A stretch of DNA of 64,000 nucleotides from Labilithrix luteola (GTDB lineage Bacteria > Myxococcota_A > Polyangia > Polyangiales > Polyangiaceae), in assembly GCF_001263205.1 (NCBI RefSeq), contig NZ_CP012333.1, forward strand, positions 10,459,501 to 10,523,500, given 5' to 3'. A program made the translations under genes and the position numbers. Of the stretch, positions 8,401-16,540 are shown piece after piece (positions within the stretch are counted from its first letter, which is position 1; each line of letters starts with the position of its first letter). A model generated the notes under the pieces. It had not been told where the DNA came from, did not search any database, and saw only the letters and a list, made by a program, of their open reading frames with translations.

Positions 8401-9533
8401 AAAACGCGCTCGCGCAGCACTGCGCGGAGTCCGCGATGACGCTTCTCCCCCGCAACGGACGACGTTGGTTCCTCGCCTCGGGAGAGGCCGTCGAAGCGAA
8501 CGCGCGACTCGGCAACGACACCGCGCTGCATCGATCGGTCGACGTCCTTTGCGAGGTCAGCTCCGCCGGCCCGCTCACGCCGCCCCATCTCGTTGCCCTC
8601 ACGCGCGCCGCGTGCGTCTTGATGGAAGCCGGCAACTATCCATCGGCCGACGAGCTCCTTCGCACCATCGACGGCGCCTTCGAGTTCTCGCGCAAGCACG
8701 ACGACGATCCGCTCGCCGGCGCGCACGTCTACCGGACACGCGCCTATCGCGCCCAAGTCGCCGGCGACGCGGCGTCGGCGCTGTCGCTCTACAACATCGC
8801 CATCGCGCGCTTCGAAGAGGCGGGCGACACGCGCGCGGCATGCCGGCATCTCGTCAGCGCCGCCGCCGCGTGCGTGGAGCTCGGCGCGTACGCCGATGCC
8901 GAGCGCGCCCTCGATGACGCCCTGCGGTCGGCAGCGCGCATGGGGCTCTCGGGCGTGGCGGCCAGCGGTGGCCACCATCAAGCCATGTTGCTCGCGCGCC
9001 AGGGCGACACGAAGGCGGCGCTCTCGCGTGCCGACGCGGCCATCGACGCGTTCCTTGCCCAAGGCGATCGACGCATGGAGGCGGCGGCCCGCCTCTATCG
9101 TGCCGTGTTCCTCTCCTCGGTCGACGAATTCGCCGGTGCCGAGCGCGAGGCGCGCGCAGCCCTCGAGGTGGCCGGAAGCACGTCGCCGCTCGGTGCGTAT
9201 GCCTACGCCGTTCTCGCGCGCATCCACCTGAGCGACAATCGCGCGGAGAAGGCGGCCGAGCCTGCCGCCGAGGCCATACGCCTTCTCGATGCGCTTGGCG
9301 GCGTCGAAGAAGGAGAGTCGTATCTGCGCCTCACCTTCGCCGAAACGCGGCTCGCACTCGGCGACCACGACGGCGCGCGCGAGGCCCTCGCCACGGCGCG
9401 CGTCCGCATCCTCGAACGCGCGGCGATGATCCACGATCCGGCATGGAAGAGCTGCTTTCTCGAGCGTGTTTTCGAGAATGCGCGCACGCTCGAGCTCTCC
9501 CAGCAGTCGCAGCAGTGGAGGCGCGGCGACTGA
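5496..9533 (+). CDS. Ser/Thr protein kinase fused to a STAND-like ATPase and TPR region
   Basis: 1345 aa from a GTG. The N-terminal Hanks-type kinase (about residues 5-265) has the Gly-rich loop VAAGGMSAVY, the lysine in VAVKLL, the catalytic loop HRDIKPSN (about 130), DFG in LIDFGIARMG and APE in MAPEQARG, so it should be active. A region at about 300-460 resembles the degenerate nucleotide-cyclase/adaptor segment often found in such proteins. An ATPase follows with Walker A TAPAGVGKSR (about residue 507) and Walker B VVLVLEDLHWGD (about 638), typical of AAA_16/STAND signalling ATPases. The C-terminal half (about 880-1340) is helical TPR-like repeats. Kinase-ATPase-TPR fusions are common in myxobacteria; the target is unknown. 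No membrane segment is seen. Confidence 0.93.
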   Translation: MEPGTIIAQRFEIARRVAAGGMSAVYRARDLRLGGTVAVKLLAGEGATEHKERLYREARTLEKLSHPGIVRYVAHGETETGVPYLAMEWIVGETLGKRLARTGLTMAEAVRVMTRIAETLAVAHGKGVVHRDIKPSNVILRDCDVDRPTLIDFGIARMGLGPSPITTTGVMLGTLGYMAPEQARGNKLIDARADVFALGAVLFKCLTGVPAFAGDDEIAVLAKILFEAPPRARDVRPDVPPALDDLLARMLSRDPLQRPRDGGIAAAELAALGPLADDGSVTRETSEHDVITRGEQRLVSVVAVASHAHADEEFTIADGTWQGMKSLSGRLRAAIQPFGAHLESLANGMIVVTLPGRHSATDQATRAARCVLAMRAAAANVPMVLATGRAVLEERLPIGDAVDRAIRMLKQHSPDDVAHLAAGKKQPIHVDEVTAGLLDARFSVRGDAQNGLELLAEQPAVDAGRMLLGKPTPCVGRERELVMLESVFAEVVADDVARAALVTAPAGVGKSRLRYELLRMLSHRGDPHEVWTSRGDPMRAGSPFGMLAQILRAAAEAQDGEGLRVQREKIRARVSRHVPPRDVARVTQFLSEILGVTLPEDDDVQLRAARHDPILMGDQMRRAFEDWLSAECTEHPVVLVLEDLHWGDLPSVKFVDSALRALADKPLMVFALARPEVKDLFPDLFVERGVQELRLKELSRKASEKLVRQVLGETTSDDVVAQVVQTAGGNAFYLEELIRSVSMSGGKIPTQARPTSVRPRASSVSEIPSLDARRPASLAPMMLPETVLTMVQARLEALEPEARRVLRAASVFGQTFWRGGVIALLAGEHQDAHVTAWLDELCEREIFTRRDRTKFRGEQEYVFRHAFIAEAAYSMLTDKDRTIGHRLAAQWLEKVGESEAVVLAEHLERGGEPKRAISFYRRAAAQALEGNDLAACLARADAGIACGAEGEVLGRLLLRKAEAHRWRAENALAQHCAESAMTLLPRNGRRWFLASGEAVEANARLGNDTALHRSVDVLCEVSSAGPLTPPHLVALTRAACVLMEAGNYPSADELLRTIDGAFEFSRKHDDDPLAGAHVYRTRAYRAQVAGDAASALSLYNIAIARFEEAGDTRAACRHLVSAAAACVELGAYADAERALDDALRSAARMGLSGVAASGGHHQAMLLARQGDTKAALSRADAAIDAFLAQGDRRMEAAARLYRAVFLSSVDEFAGAEREARAALEVAGSTSPLGAYAYAVLARIHLSDNRAEKAAEPAAEAIRLLDALGGVEEGESYLRLTFAETRLALGDHDGAREALATARVRILERAAMIHDPAWKSCFLERVFENARTLELSQQSQQWRRGD

Positions 9534-9586
9534 CCGCGACGCGGCGTCGCAAAGCGACGGCACGACAGGTGTTAGCTCGCCTGTGA

Positions 9587-11674
9587 ATGGAGGCCGGACA
9601 CGACTTCTTGAAGGCCTTGGCGACCGTCCTTCTCGTCGCCGCCGTCACGACCGTGCTGTTTCAGCGGCTCCGCCAGCCGGTCGTGCTCGGCTACATGATC
9701 GCGGGCATGGTGATCGGACCGTACGTTCCGATCCCGCTCGTCGCCGATCCGGACATTATTCACACCCTCTCCGAGCTCGGCGTCATCCTGCTGATGTTCT
9801 CGCTGGGCCTGGAGTTCAGCCTGCACAAGCTGGTCGAGGTGGGGCCTGCCGCAGGCATCACCGCCGTCGTCCAGTCGAGCTTGATGTTGTGTCTGGGCTT
9901 CGAAGTCGCGCGCCTCTTCGGCTGGACCACGCGCGAGGCGATGTTCACGGGCGCGATCGTGGCGATTTCCAGCACCACGATCATCGCCAAGGCCTTCGAG
10001 GAGCAGCGCATCGGCGGAAGTCTTCGCGAGATCGTCGTGGGCGTCCTCATCGTCGAGGACCTCATCGCCATCCTCCTGATGGCTGCTCTCACCGCCATCG
10101 GCTCGGGTGGAGCCGTCTCGGTGCGCGAGCTCGGCGTCACGAGTCTTCACCTGGCCATCTTCCTCGCGGCCCTCATCGTCGTGGGCATCCTCGTCGTGCC
10201 GCGCGCGATCCGCGCCATCATCGCCATGAATCGCCCCGAGACCACCCTCGTCGCGAGCATCGGGCTCTGCTTCGGCGTCTCGCTGCTCGCGCGCTCGTTC
10301 GGTTACTCGGTGGCCCTCGGCGCCTTCATCAGCGGCTCGCTCGTGGCCGAGTCCGGTGAGCAGCATGCCATCGAAGGTCTCATCCGACCCGTGCGCGATC
10401 TCTTCGCTGCCATCTTCTTCGTTTCGGTCGGCATGATGCTCGATCCGTCCATTCTCGTGGACCACTGGCGCGCGATCCTGGTGCTCACCTTCATCGTCAT
10501 CGTGGGCAAGGTCCTCGGCGTCGGCTTCGGCGCATTCCTGACGGGCCACGGTGTGCAGACCTCGATCGGTGCCGGCCTGAGCCTCGCCCAGATCGGCGAG
10601 TTCTCGTTCATCATCGCCGGCCTCGGCATATCGCTCGACGCCACGAGGAACTTCCTCTACCCGATCGCCATCGCGGTCTCCGCCATCACCACGCTCACCA
10701 CGCCGTGGCTCATCCGCGCGGCGAAGCCGGTCGCGAGCTTCGTCGATCACAAACTCCCCCAGCCGCTGCAAACCTTCGCGGCGCTCTACGGGAGCTGGAT
10801 CGACAGGCTTCGCAGCGGCAGCGCGAACAAGGCGGATCGCACCGCAGGCACCATGATTCGCAAGCTCCTGAAGCAGCTCGTCGTCGATGCCCTCCTGCTC
10901 GGCGCGGTCATCGTGGCGGCGTACGTGGCGCGACCGCGCATCGTCAAGATCGAGATCGAGCGGCTCGGCCTGCCCTGGGAGTTCGCCAACAGCATCGCGC
11001 TCGCGTTCTCGGTGCTCTGCGCCCTGCCCTTCTGCATCGGCATCGCCCGCGTGGCGCGGCGACTCGGCATCTTGCTCGCCGATCTCGCCTTCCCCGGCAC
11101 CGCAACGCCCGAGGGTCTCGACCTCGCTGCCGCTCCTCGCCGAGCGCTCATCGTCACCCTCCAGCTCGCGTGCGTGCTCCTCGTGGGCATCCCTCTCGTA
11201 ACCTTCACCCAACCGCTCTTGCCGGGGTTCCAGGGCGCGCTGATTCTGCTCATCGCTCTCGTGCTGCTCGGCATCATGTTCTGGAAAACGACGACGAACC
11301 TCGAAGGGCACGTTCGCGCAGGCGCCGAGATCGTGGCCGAAGCCTTGACCGCCGGCACTGTCACCACCGACCCCGGCGCCGAAGACGCGCGCAAGAAGCT
11401 CGACCAGCTCCGGAGCGGGCTCGGCACGCCGGTCACGGTCATCGTCGAGGGCGGTAGCCCAGCCGACGGTCATTCGCTGGCCGAGCTCGACTTGCGAGGC
11501 CTCACCGGCGCCACGGTCCTCGCCATCTCGCGCGAAGATCACGCCATCGTTCCCTCGGCGAAGGAGCTCCTTCGCCAGGGTGATGTCCTCGTGGTCGCAG
11601 GCAGCCGTGAGGCGGTCCACGCGGCGAAGGTGCTGCTCGAGGGAGCGCACGGGAGCCCGCGCGAACGAGGCTGA
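9587..11674 (+). CDS. CPA2-family cation:proton antiporter with C-terminal RCK_C domain
   Basis: 695 aa. Residues 1 to about 385 form a KefB/CPA2-type exchanger domain of about 12 membrane segments, with characteristic stretches GVILLMFSLGLEFSL, AIVAISSTTIIAKAF and LGAFISGSLVAES. A further hydrophobic block at about 415-565 adds about four membrane segments. The C-terminus (about 610-695; AELDLRGLTGATVL and LLRQGDVLVVAGS) matches a TrkA-C/RCK_C regulatory domain. The NAD-binding RCK_N domain of KefB/KefC is absent. It likely exports K+ or Na+ in exchange for protons. It lies 111 bp upstream of kdpD on the same strand, which suggests a potassium role (inference). Confidence 0.88.
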   Translation: MEAGHDFLKALATVLLVAAVTTVLFQRLRQPVVLGYMIAGMVIGPYVPIPLVADPDIIHTLSELGVILLMFSLGLEFSLHKLVEVGPAAGITAVVQSSLMLCLGFEVARLFGWTTREAMFTGAIVAISSTTIIAKAFEEQRIGGSLREIVVGVLIVEDLIAILLMAALTAIGSGGAVSVRELGVTSLHLAIFLAALIVVGILVVPRAIRAIIAMNRPETTLVASIGLCFGVSLLARSFGYSVALGAFISGSLVAESGEQHAIEGLIRPVRDLFAAIFFVSVGMMLDPSILVDHWRAILVLTFIVIVGKVLGVGFGAFLTGHGVQTSIGAGLSLAQIGEFSFIIAGLGISLDATRNFLYPIAIAVSAITTLTTPWLIRAAKPVASFVDHKLPQPLQTFAALYGSWIDRLRSGSANKADRTAGTMIRKLLKQLVVDALLLGAVIVAAYVARPRIVKIEIERLGLPWEFANSIALAFSVLCALPFCIGIARVARRLGILLADLAFPGTATPEGLDLAAAPRRALIVTLQLACVLLVGIPLVTFTQPLLPGFQGALILLIALVLLGIMFWKTTTNLEGHVRAGAEIVAEALTAGTVTTDPGAEDARKKLDQLRSGLGTPVTVIVEGGSPADGHSLAELDLRGLTGATVLAISREDHAIVPSAKELLRQGDVLVVAGSREAVHAAKVLLEGAHGSPRERG

Positions 11675-11785
11675 GAACCAGCTCGTCCGGGCTCGACATC
11701 GCGACATAAAGAAGGGATCAGGATTGGCGCCCATGCGATCTTTGTCGGTGTGGAAGGCGCGACCGCGACATAAGATGAGGCCGCG

Positions 11786-14518
11786 ATGAGCGATCGGCGT
11801 CCCACGCCGGAGGAGTTGCTCGCGCGCGTTCGCGAGGAGCAGAGCCGCGCGCACCGCGGCAAACTCACCGTCTTTTTCGGCGCCGCCCCAGGCGTTGGCA
11901 AGACGTACGCCATGCTCGAGGCGGCACGCTTCGAGCGCGAAGAAGGGCGCGACGTGGTCGTGGGTCTCGTGGAGACGCACGGCCGCTACGACACCGGAGC
12001 GCTACTCCTCGGCCTGGAGATCCTGGCGCGCCGCAAGACGGTGCATCGCGGGCTCACCCTCGAAGAGCTCGACGTCGACGCCGCCATCGCTCGCCGCCCT
12101 GGCGTCATCCTCGTCGACGAGCTCGCGCACACGAACGCGCCCGACTCGCGCCACGCCAAACGATGGCAAGACATCGAAGAACTCTTGCAGGCGGGCATCG
12201 ACGTCTACACGACGCTCAACGTCCAGCACCTCGAGAGCCTGAACGACGTCGTCGCACAGATCACGCACGTCGTCGTGCGCGAGACGGTGCCCGACGCGGT
12301 CTTCGAGAAGGCCTACGACGTCCGCCTCATCGACCTGCCGATCGACGAGCTCACCGAGCGCCTGCGTGAGGGCAAGGTCTACGTCCCCGACCAAGCACGT
12401 CTGGCGAGCGAGGGATTCTTCCGCGAAGGCAACCTCATCGCGCTTCGCGAGCTCGCGTTGCGCGTCACCGCTCAGCGCGTCGACCTGCAGATGCGCCGCT
12501 ACCGCGCCGAGCACGGCATCGAGCGCACGTGGCCGGCGGCCGAGCGCATCTTGGTCTGTGTGAGTCCGAGTCCGAGCTCGGCACGCCTCATACGATCGGC
12601 ACGCCGGCTCGCCACGGGCCTGCACGCCGATTGGATTGCCGCCTACGTCGAGACGCCCGGCGCCCTCCGTCTCTCGGCAAAAGACCGCGAACGCGTCAAC
12701 CAACACCACATTCTCGCCCAAGGCCTCGGCGCCGAGACCGTCACGCTCGGCGGAGGCAGTGGTCCCGCAGAAATCGTCCGATTCGCCCGCTCGCGCAACG
12801 TCACACGCATCCTGGTCGGCAAGCCCACGCACGCGCGCTGGCGCGATTTCTTCACGCGCTCGTTTCTCGACGAGCTCGTACGAACGAGCGGCGACATCGA
12901 CGTGCACGTCCTCGCAGGCGACGAGCCCGAGGGCCGGGCAAAGCGCGATCTTACCCTCCGAGTGCCGCGCGGCTCGTCGAACGTCGCCGGCTTCGTTGCC
13001 GCTGCGGTGACCGTCGCGGTCGCCACCTTCCTCGGCCGCATGGTTCTCGGTCAGGAGCGCGCCGACATCGTCATGCTCTACCTTCTCGGCATCGTCCTCG
13101 TGTCGATGCGTTGGGGGCTGGGTCCTTCGCTCACGGCCGCCATTGCCGCCGTGCTGAGCTTCGACTTCTTCTTCGTTCCGCCCTACTACACGTTCGCCGT
13201 CTCCGACATTCGACATGTCGTCACGTTCGCGGTCATGTTCCTCGTTGCATCGGTCATCAGCGGTCTCACGAAGCGCGTTCGCGATCAGGCGGATTCGTCG
13301 CGCGAGCGCGAGCTTCGCACCTCGAGTCTCTACTCGCTTAGCCGGGCGCTCACGACGGCCAAGACCGCCAAGGACGTCCTCGCCGTCGGCATTCGTCACG
13401 TGCACGAGGTCTTCGGCACACGCTGCGTGGCCCTCTTACCCGGCGACGACGGCAAGCTGGTCGCCACCGAAGGCGGGCCGACCACGTTCGTCCCGGACGA
13501 GAAGGAGCGCGGTGTCGCCGAATGGGTTTGGACGCACGGCACGCCTGCCGGTCTCGATACCGACACGCTCCCCTCGGCGTCGGCGCTCTATCTGCCACTC
13601 GAAACGTCGAGCCAGCGCGCGGGCGTGCTCGGCTTGTTGCCGAGCGACAAGAAGCGCATCGCCGGCTACGAGGCGCGCCAGCATCTCGATGCGTTCGTCG
13701 GCCAGATCGCCGCCGCGATCGAACGAACCAAGCTTGCCGAGCAGGCGCAACAGGCCCAGCTACGCGTCGAGCGTGAGCAGCTGCGAAACTCGCTTCTCTC
13801 GTCCGTCTCGCACGATCTCCGGACGCCCCTCGCCGTCATCACCGGCGCCGCCAGCACGCTGCTCGATGCGCGCCTCGAACCAGACGTCGCGCGCGACCTC
13901 ACCGAAACCGTGCTCGTCGAAGCCGAGCGCCTCAATCGGCTCGTGAGAAACCTCCTCGACATGACCCGGCTCGAGGCCGGGGCCGTGGAGGTCCACAAAG
14001 AGTGGCAGCCCGTCGAGGAGGCGGTCGGCGCCGCGCTCGAACGCACGCAAAGTGCCCTCGGCGATCGGCCGGTGCAGATCGACTTGCCCGACGATCTGCC
14101 GCTCGTCCCTTACGATTCGATCCTGCTCCAACAGGTGCTGGTGAACTTGCTCGAGAACGTCGCGAAGTACACACCGAGCACGGCCGAGGTCCACATCGCC
14201 GCGCACGTGACGGATAACGGCGTCGAGATCGACGTCGCCGATCGCGGTCCCGGCTTGCCCGAGGGCGAGGAGGCGAAGGTGTTCGAGAAGTTCTATCGCG
14301 CCGAGAAGGGGCGCGGCGGTGGCGCCGGCCTCGGTCTCACGATCTCGCAGGGCATCGTCACCGCGCACGGCGGTCGTATGTGGGCACGCAATCGCGACGG
14401 TGGCGGCGCCGAGTTCTCCTTCACGCTACCCATCGAAGGCGTCCCGCCGCAGCTCGACGAGAGCGAGCCCGTGTCCCAAGCTTCGGAGCCCGCGAGCGAT
14501 CGGAGCGCTCGGCAATGA
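11786..14518 (+). CDS. kdpD: Potassium-sensing histidine kinase KdpD
   Basis: 910 aa, normal length. The N-terminal KdpD domain has Walker A GAAPGVGKTYA (about 31-41) and VILVDELAHTNAP, followed by a USP-like domain (about 250-370). Four closely spaced membrane segments occupy about 395-500, then a GAF-like region, then the kinase core with phospho-acceptor His676 in VSHDLRTPL, N-box NLLENVAKYTP and G-boxes DRGPGLPEG and GAGLGLTI. KdpD phosphorylates KdpE when potassium is limiting and thereby controls kdpFABC. The stop overlaps kdpE by 4 bases. A 9-base direct repeat (GCGACATAA at 11701 and 11765) lies in the leader. Confidence 0.97.
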   Translation: MSDRRPTPEELLARVREEQSRAHRGKLTVFFGAAPGVGKTYAMLEAARFEREEGRDVVVGLVETHGRYDTGALLLGLEILARRKTVHRGLTLEELDVDAAIARRPGVILVDELAHTNAPDSRHAKRWQDIEELLQAGIDVYTTLNVQHLESLNDVVAQITHVVVRETVPDAVFEKAYDVRLIDLPIDELTERLREGKVYVPDQARLASEGFFREGNLIALRELALRVTAQRVDLQMRRYRAEHGIERTWPAAERILVCVSPSPSSARLIRSARRLATGLHADWIAAYVETPGALRLSAKDRERVNQHHILAQGLGAETVTLGGGSGPAEIVRFARSRNVTRILVGKPTHARWRDFFTRSFLDELVRTSGDIDVHVLAGDEPEGRAKRDLTLRVPRGSSNVAGFVAAAVTVAVATFLGRMVLGQERADIVMLYLLGIVLVSMRWGLGPSLTAAIAAVLSFDFFFVPPYYTFAVSDIRHVVTFAVMFLVASVISGLTKRVRDQADSSRERELRTSSLYSLSRALTTAKTAKDVLAVGIRHVHEVFGTRCVALLPGDDGKLVATEGGPTTFVPDEKERGVAEWVWTHGTPAGLDTDTLPSASALYLPLETSSQRAGVLGLLPSDKKRIAGYEARQHLDAFVGQIAAAIERTKLAEQAQQAQLRVEREQLRNSLLSSVSHDLRTPLAVITGAASTLLDARLEPDVARDLTETVLVEAERLNRLVRNLLDMTRLEAGAVEVHKEWQPVEEAVGAALERTQSALGDRPVQIDLPDDLPLVPYDSILLQQVLVNLLENVAKYTPSTAEVHIAAHVTDNGVEIDVADRGPGLPEGEEAKVFEKFYRAEKGRGGGAGLGLTISQGIVTAHGGRMWARNRDGGGAEFSFTLPIEGVPPQLDESEPVSQASEPASDRSARQ

Positions 14519-15216
14519 CGGATGTATCGTTTCTCGTACTCGTCATCGAAGACGAGCCGCAAATGCAGAAGTTCTTGCGTACGGCCCTCGCGAGCGAAGG
14601 CTATCGCACGCTCGAAGCCGAGACGGGCGCCGAGGGTCTCGTGCTCGCGCGGACGCACAACCCCGATCTGGTGTTGCTCGACCTCGGCCTACCAGATGTC
14701 GACGGCATCGAGGTCACGAAGAGCCTGCGGGAGTGGTCGAGCAAGCCGATCATCGTGATCAGCGCGCGCGGCCAGGAGAACGACAAGATCAGCGCGCTCG
14801 ACCTCGGAGCCGATGACTACCTGACGAAGCCTTTCGGAACCGGCGAGCTCATGGCCCGCATCCGGGTAGCCCTCCGGCACACGTCGCGTTCGGGCGAGGC
14901 GCGGGTCGAACCCGTCGTGGAAGTGGGGGAGCTCCGGATCGACCTCGACAAGCGGCAGGTCTTCTCCGGCGTCACCGAAGTCCACCTCACGCCGAATGAG
15001 TACAAGCTCTTTGCGTACCTGATGAAGAACGCCGGGAAGGTGCTTACGCATCGGCAACTCCTCAAGGAGGTCTGGGGCCAAGCCTACGCGTCCCAGACGC
15101 ATTATCTACGCGTGTACATGGTGCAGCTCCGTCACAAGTTGGAGGGCGATCCTGCGCGCCCTCGTTATCTGGTGACGGAGCCTGGCGTCGGCTACCGGCT
15201 CAAGGTGCCCGCCTGA
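14515..15216 (+). CDS. kdpE: Response regulator KdpE (OmpR/PhoB family)
   Basis: 233 aa. The receiver domain has acidic residues Glu12/Asp13, phospho-acceptor Asp56 (VLLDLGLPD) and the conserved Lys in LTKPFG. A winged-helix DNA-binding domain follows at about 130-230, with LTPNEYKLFAYLMKN and RQLLKEVWG. It is translated from the ATG overlapping the kdpD stop. It should activate the kdpFABC genes located about 3 kb downstream. It ends 4 bp before the stop of a convergent gene. Confidence 0.97.
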   Translation: MTDVSFLVLVIEDEPQMQKFLRTALASEGYRTLEAETGAEGLVLARTHNPDLVLLDLGLPDVDGIEVTKSLREWSSKPIIVISARGQENDKISALDLGADDYLTKPFGTGELMARIRVALRHTSRSGEARVEPVVEVGELRIDLDKRQVFSGVTEVHLTPNEYKLFAYLMKNAGKVLTHRQLLKEVWGQAYASQTHYLRVYMVQLRHKLEGDPARPRYLVTEPGVGYRLKVPA

Positions 15217-15220
15217 GCGC

Positions 15221-15955
15221 TCAGTTGCTGGCGCGTCCCGCGAAAATGAGGCTGCCGCCCTTGAGCTGATCGATGATCGAGTCCTTGGCGGACTGGGCGA
15301 GCGCGAAGCAGCCCCACGAACGTCCCTGCTTGGCGCGGCCCTCGGACACGTAGTCGGCACCGTGGATGACGACCGCGCGTGCGCGCACGTTCGAGTTGGT
15401 CGTCGAGAGACCGTCCATGCGGAGCGAGCGACCGTGGTTGCCCGTGTACGTCTCGGCGGTGAGGTAATAGCCGAGCGAGGACGCGTTCGAGTTCGCCGTG
15501 TTGCTGAACTTGGTGGCGATGCCGTCGTTGTCCGGATCGCTGCCGCTTCCGTGCGCGACGACGATGCCCGAGACCTTGCCCGTCTTCATGTTCATGACGA
15601 AGAAGCGGTGCTTGCCCGAGCTCTTCGAGAAGTCGACGACGGTGAGGTACTTGTCGTTCGGCAGATTGTCTTTGTTCGTGTCGTAGTAGACGATCGCGTC
15701 GTCGCGTAGGGACTTCGGCACGACGTCGTCGGGATCGACGTTGGTGTAGTGGCTGAGAACGTCCGCCCGCTGGCTTACCGAGAGGCTCGGTGCCACCATC
15801 TTGCCCGCCGCAGCCGACGCACCGCCGGGTGCGCTGAGCGCGTTCTCGTCACTCTCCGAAAGGGTCTCTTCTTCGTCGTCCCCGGCCGGAGCCGCACACG
15901 AGCTCACGGTCCAGAGAAGCGACGCAGCGACGAGCACCCAGGTTCGGCTGTTCAT
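15221..15955 (-). CDS. L,D-transpeptidase-like murein lipoprotein (YkuD_2 type)
   Basis: 244 aa. A lipoprotein signal peptide ends in TVSSC (Cys20), followed by an acidic linker (DDEEETLSESDE). The catalytic region at about 100-240 has a His in VVIHGADYVSE and the cysteine motif GRSWGCFAL, the S-x-G-C pattern of the murein L,D-transpeptidase catalytic family that cross-links or trims peptidoglycan. The start ATG at 15955 gives the proper signal peptide; a longer frame exists upstream but lacks one. It converges on kdpE and is divergent from the small membrane ORF and porin. The length fits the 'murein L,D-transpeptidase catalytic domain' family of Gram-negative bacteria. Confidence 0.85.
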   Translation of the reverse strand: MNSRTWVLVAASLLWTVSSCAAPAGDDEEETLSESDENALSAPGGASAAAGKMVAPSLSVSQRADVLSHYTNVDPDDVVPKSLRDDAIVYYDTNKDNLPNDKYLTVVDFSKSSGKHRFFVMNMKTGKVSGIVVAHGSGSDPDNDGIATKFSNTANSNASSLGYYLTAETYTGNHGRSLRMDGLSTTNSNVRARAVVIHGADYVSEGRAKQGRSWGCFALAQSAKDSIIDQLKGGSLIFAGRASN

Positions 15956-16323
15956 GCATCCACTCCGTCGATGCACAGGCGTCCTCGTGGTCCTTCCACG
16001 ATGGCCAGCGCAGGTAGGCGGAGCGCGCAGACTGCAACGGCAGTGCCTACAGCCCAGCTGGTTGGCGCCTTCGAAAAATCCGGACAATTTTGGATCTGCG
16101 CGTTCCGCTTGCCCCAGGGATCGATGGACCACCGCCCTCGCCTGGTGGTGAATCGATCGCCCATCGAATTCGTGGATTCCGCGCTCAGCGGACGACGCCG
16201 ACTTCGGCATGCGCCACGTGGAGTCGTCTTGAGGGTTCCTTGATGCGAGCGGTGCCAAGCTCAATGCGGGCTTGAGGTGCGGTCCGATACGGGTCGGACA
16301 CCGTGCACCCCTACCGAAGCCCG
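15956..16323. other. Intergenic region between the L,D-transpeptidase gene and the small membrane ORF
   Basis: About 370 bp with no convincing gene. It presumably holds divergent promoters for the L,D-transpeptidase gene and the rightward genes. One AT-richer patch (about 16070-16095) stands out. I cannot identify a sigma-specific motif, riboswitch or terminator. Confidence 0.4.
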
Positions 16324-16521
16324 ATGCCGATGAGCGATCCCGAACCCGCTCCCCACGTTCGCGAGGCGCACCCCGTCCCCGGGCTGGCGGGTCCTTTCAT
16401 CGCGATCGGAAGTCTCGGGCTGCTCGTCGGCATCACCCATCCCGGATGCGTCATCGAGCTCGTTGTCGGATTCTTCCTCTTCGAAGCGGGCGTCCGCGCG
16501 ATTCTCGAGGAACGACGTTAG
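16324..16521 (+). CDS. Small two-helix membrane protein (hypothetical)
   Basis: 65 aa from the ATG at 16324; ATG at 16330 and GTG at 16303 are alternatives, and none has a clear ribosome binding site. A polar Pro-rich N-terminus precedes two hydrophobic stretches, FIAIGSLGLLVGI and VIELVVGFFLFEAGVRAI, then a basic end ILEERR. The hydrophobic pattern looks protein-like rather than a chance frame, but the ORF is short. It ends 19 bp before the porin-like gene and could be its partner. No family recognised. Confidence 0.4.
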   Translation: MPMSDPEPAPHVREAHPVPGLAGPFIAIGSLGLLVGITHPGCVIELVVGFFLFEAGVRAILEERR

Positions 16522-16540
16522 TCTGGGTGTCCGCGCTTTC

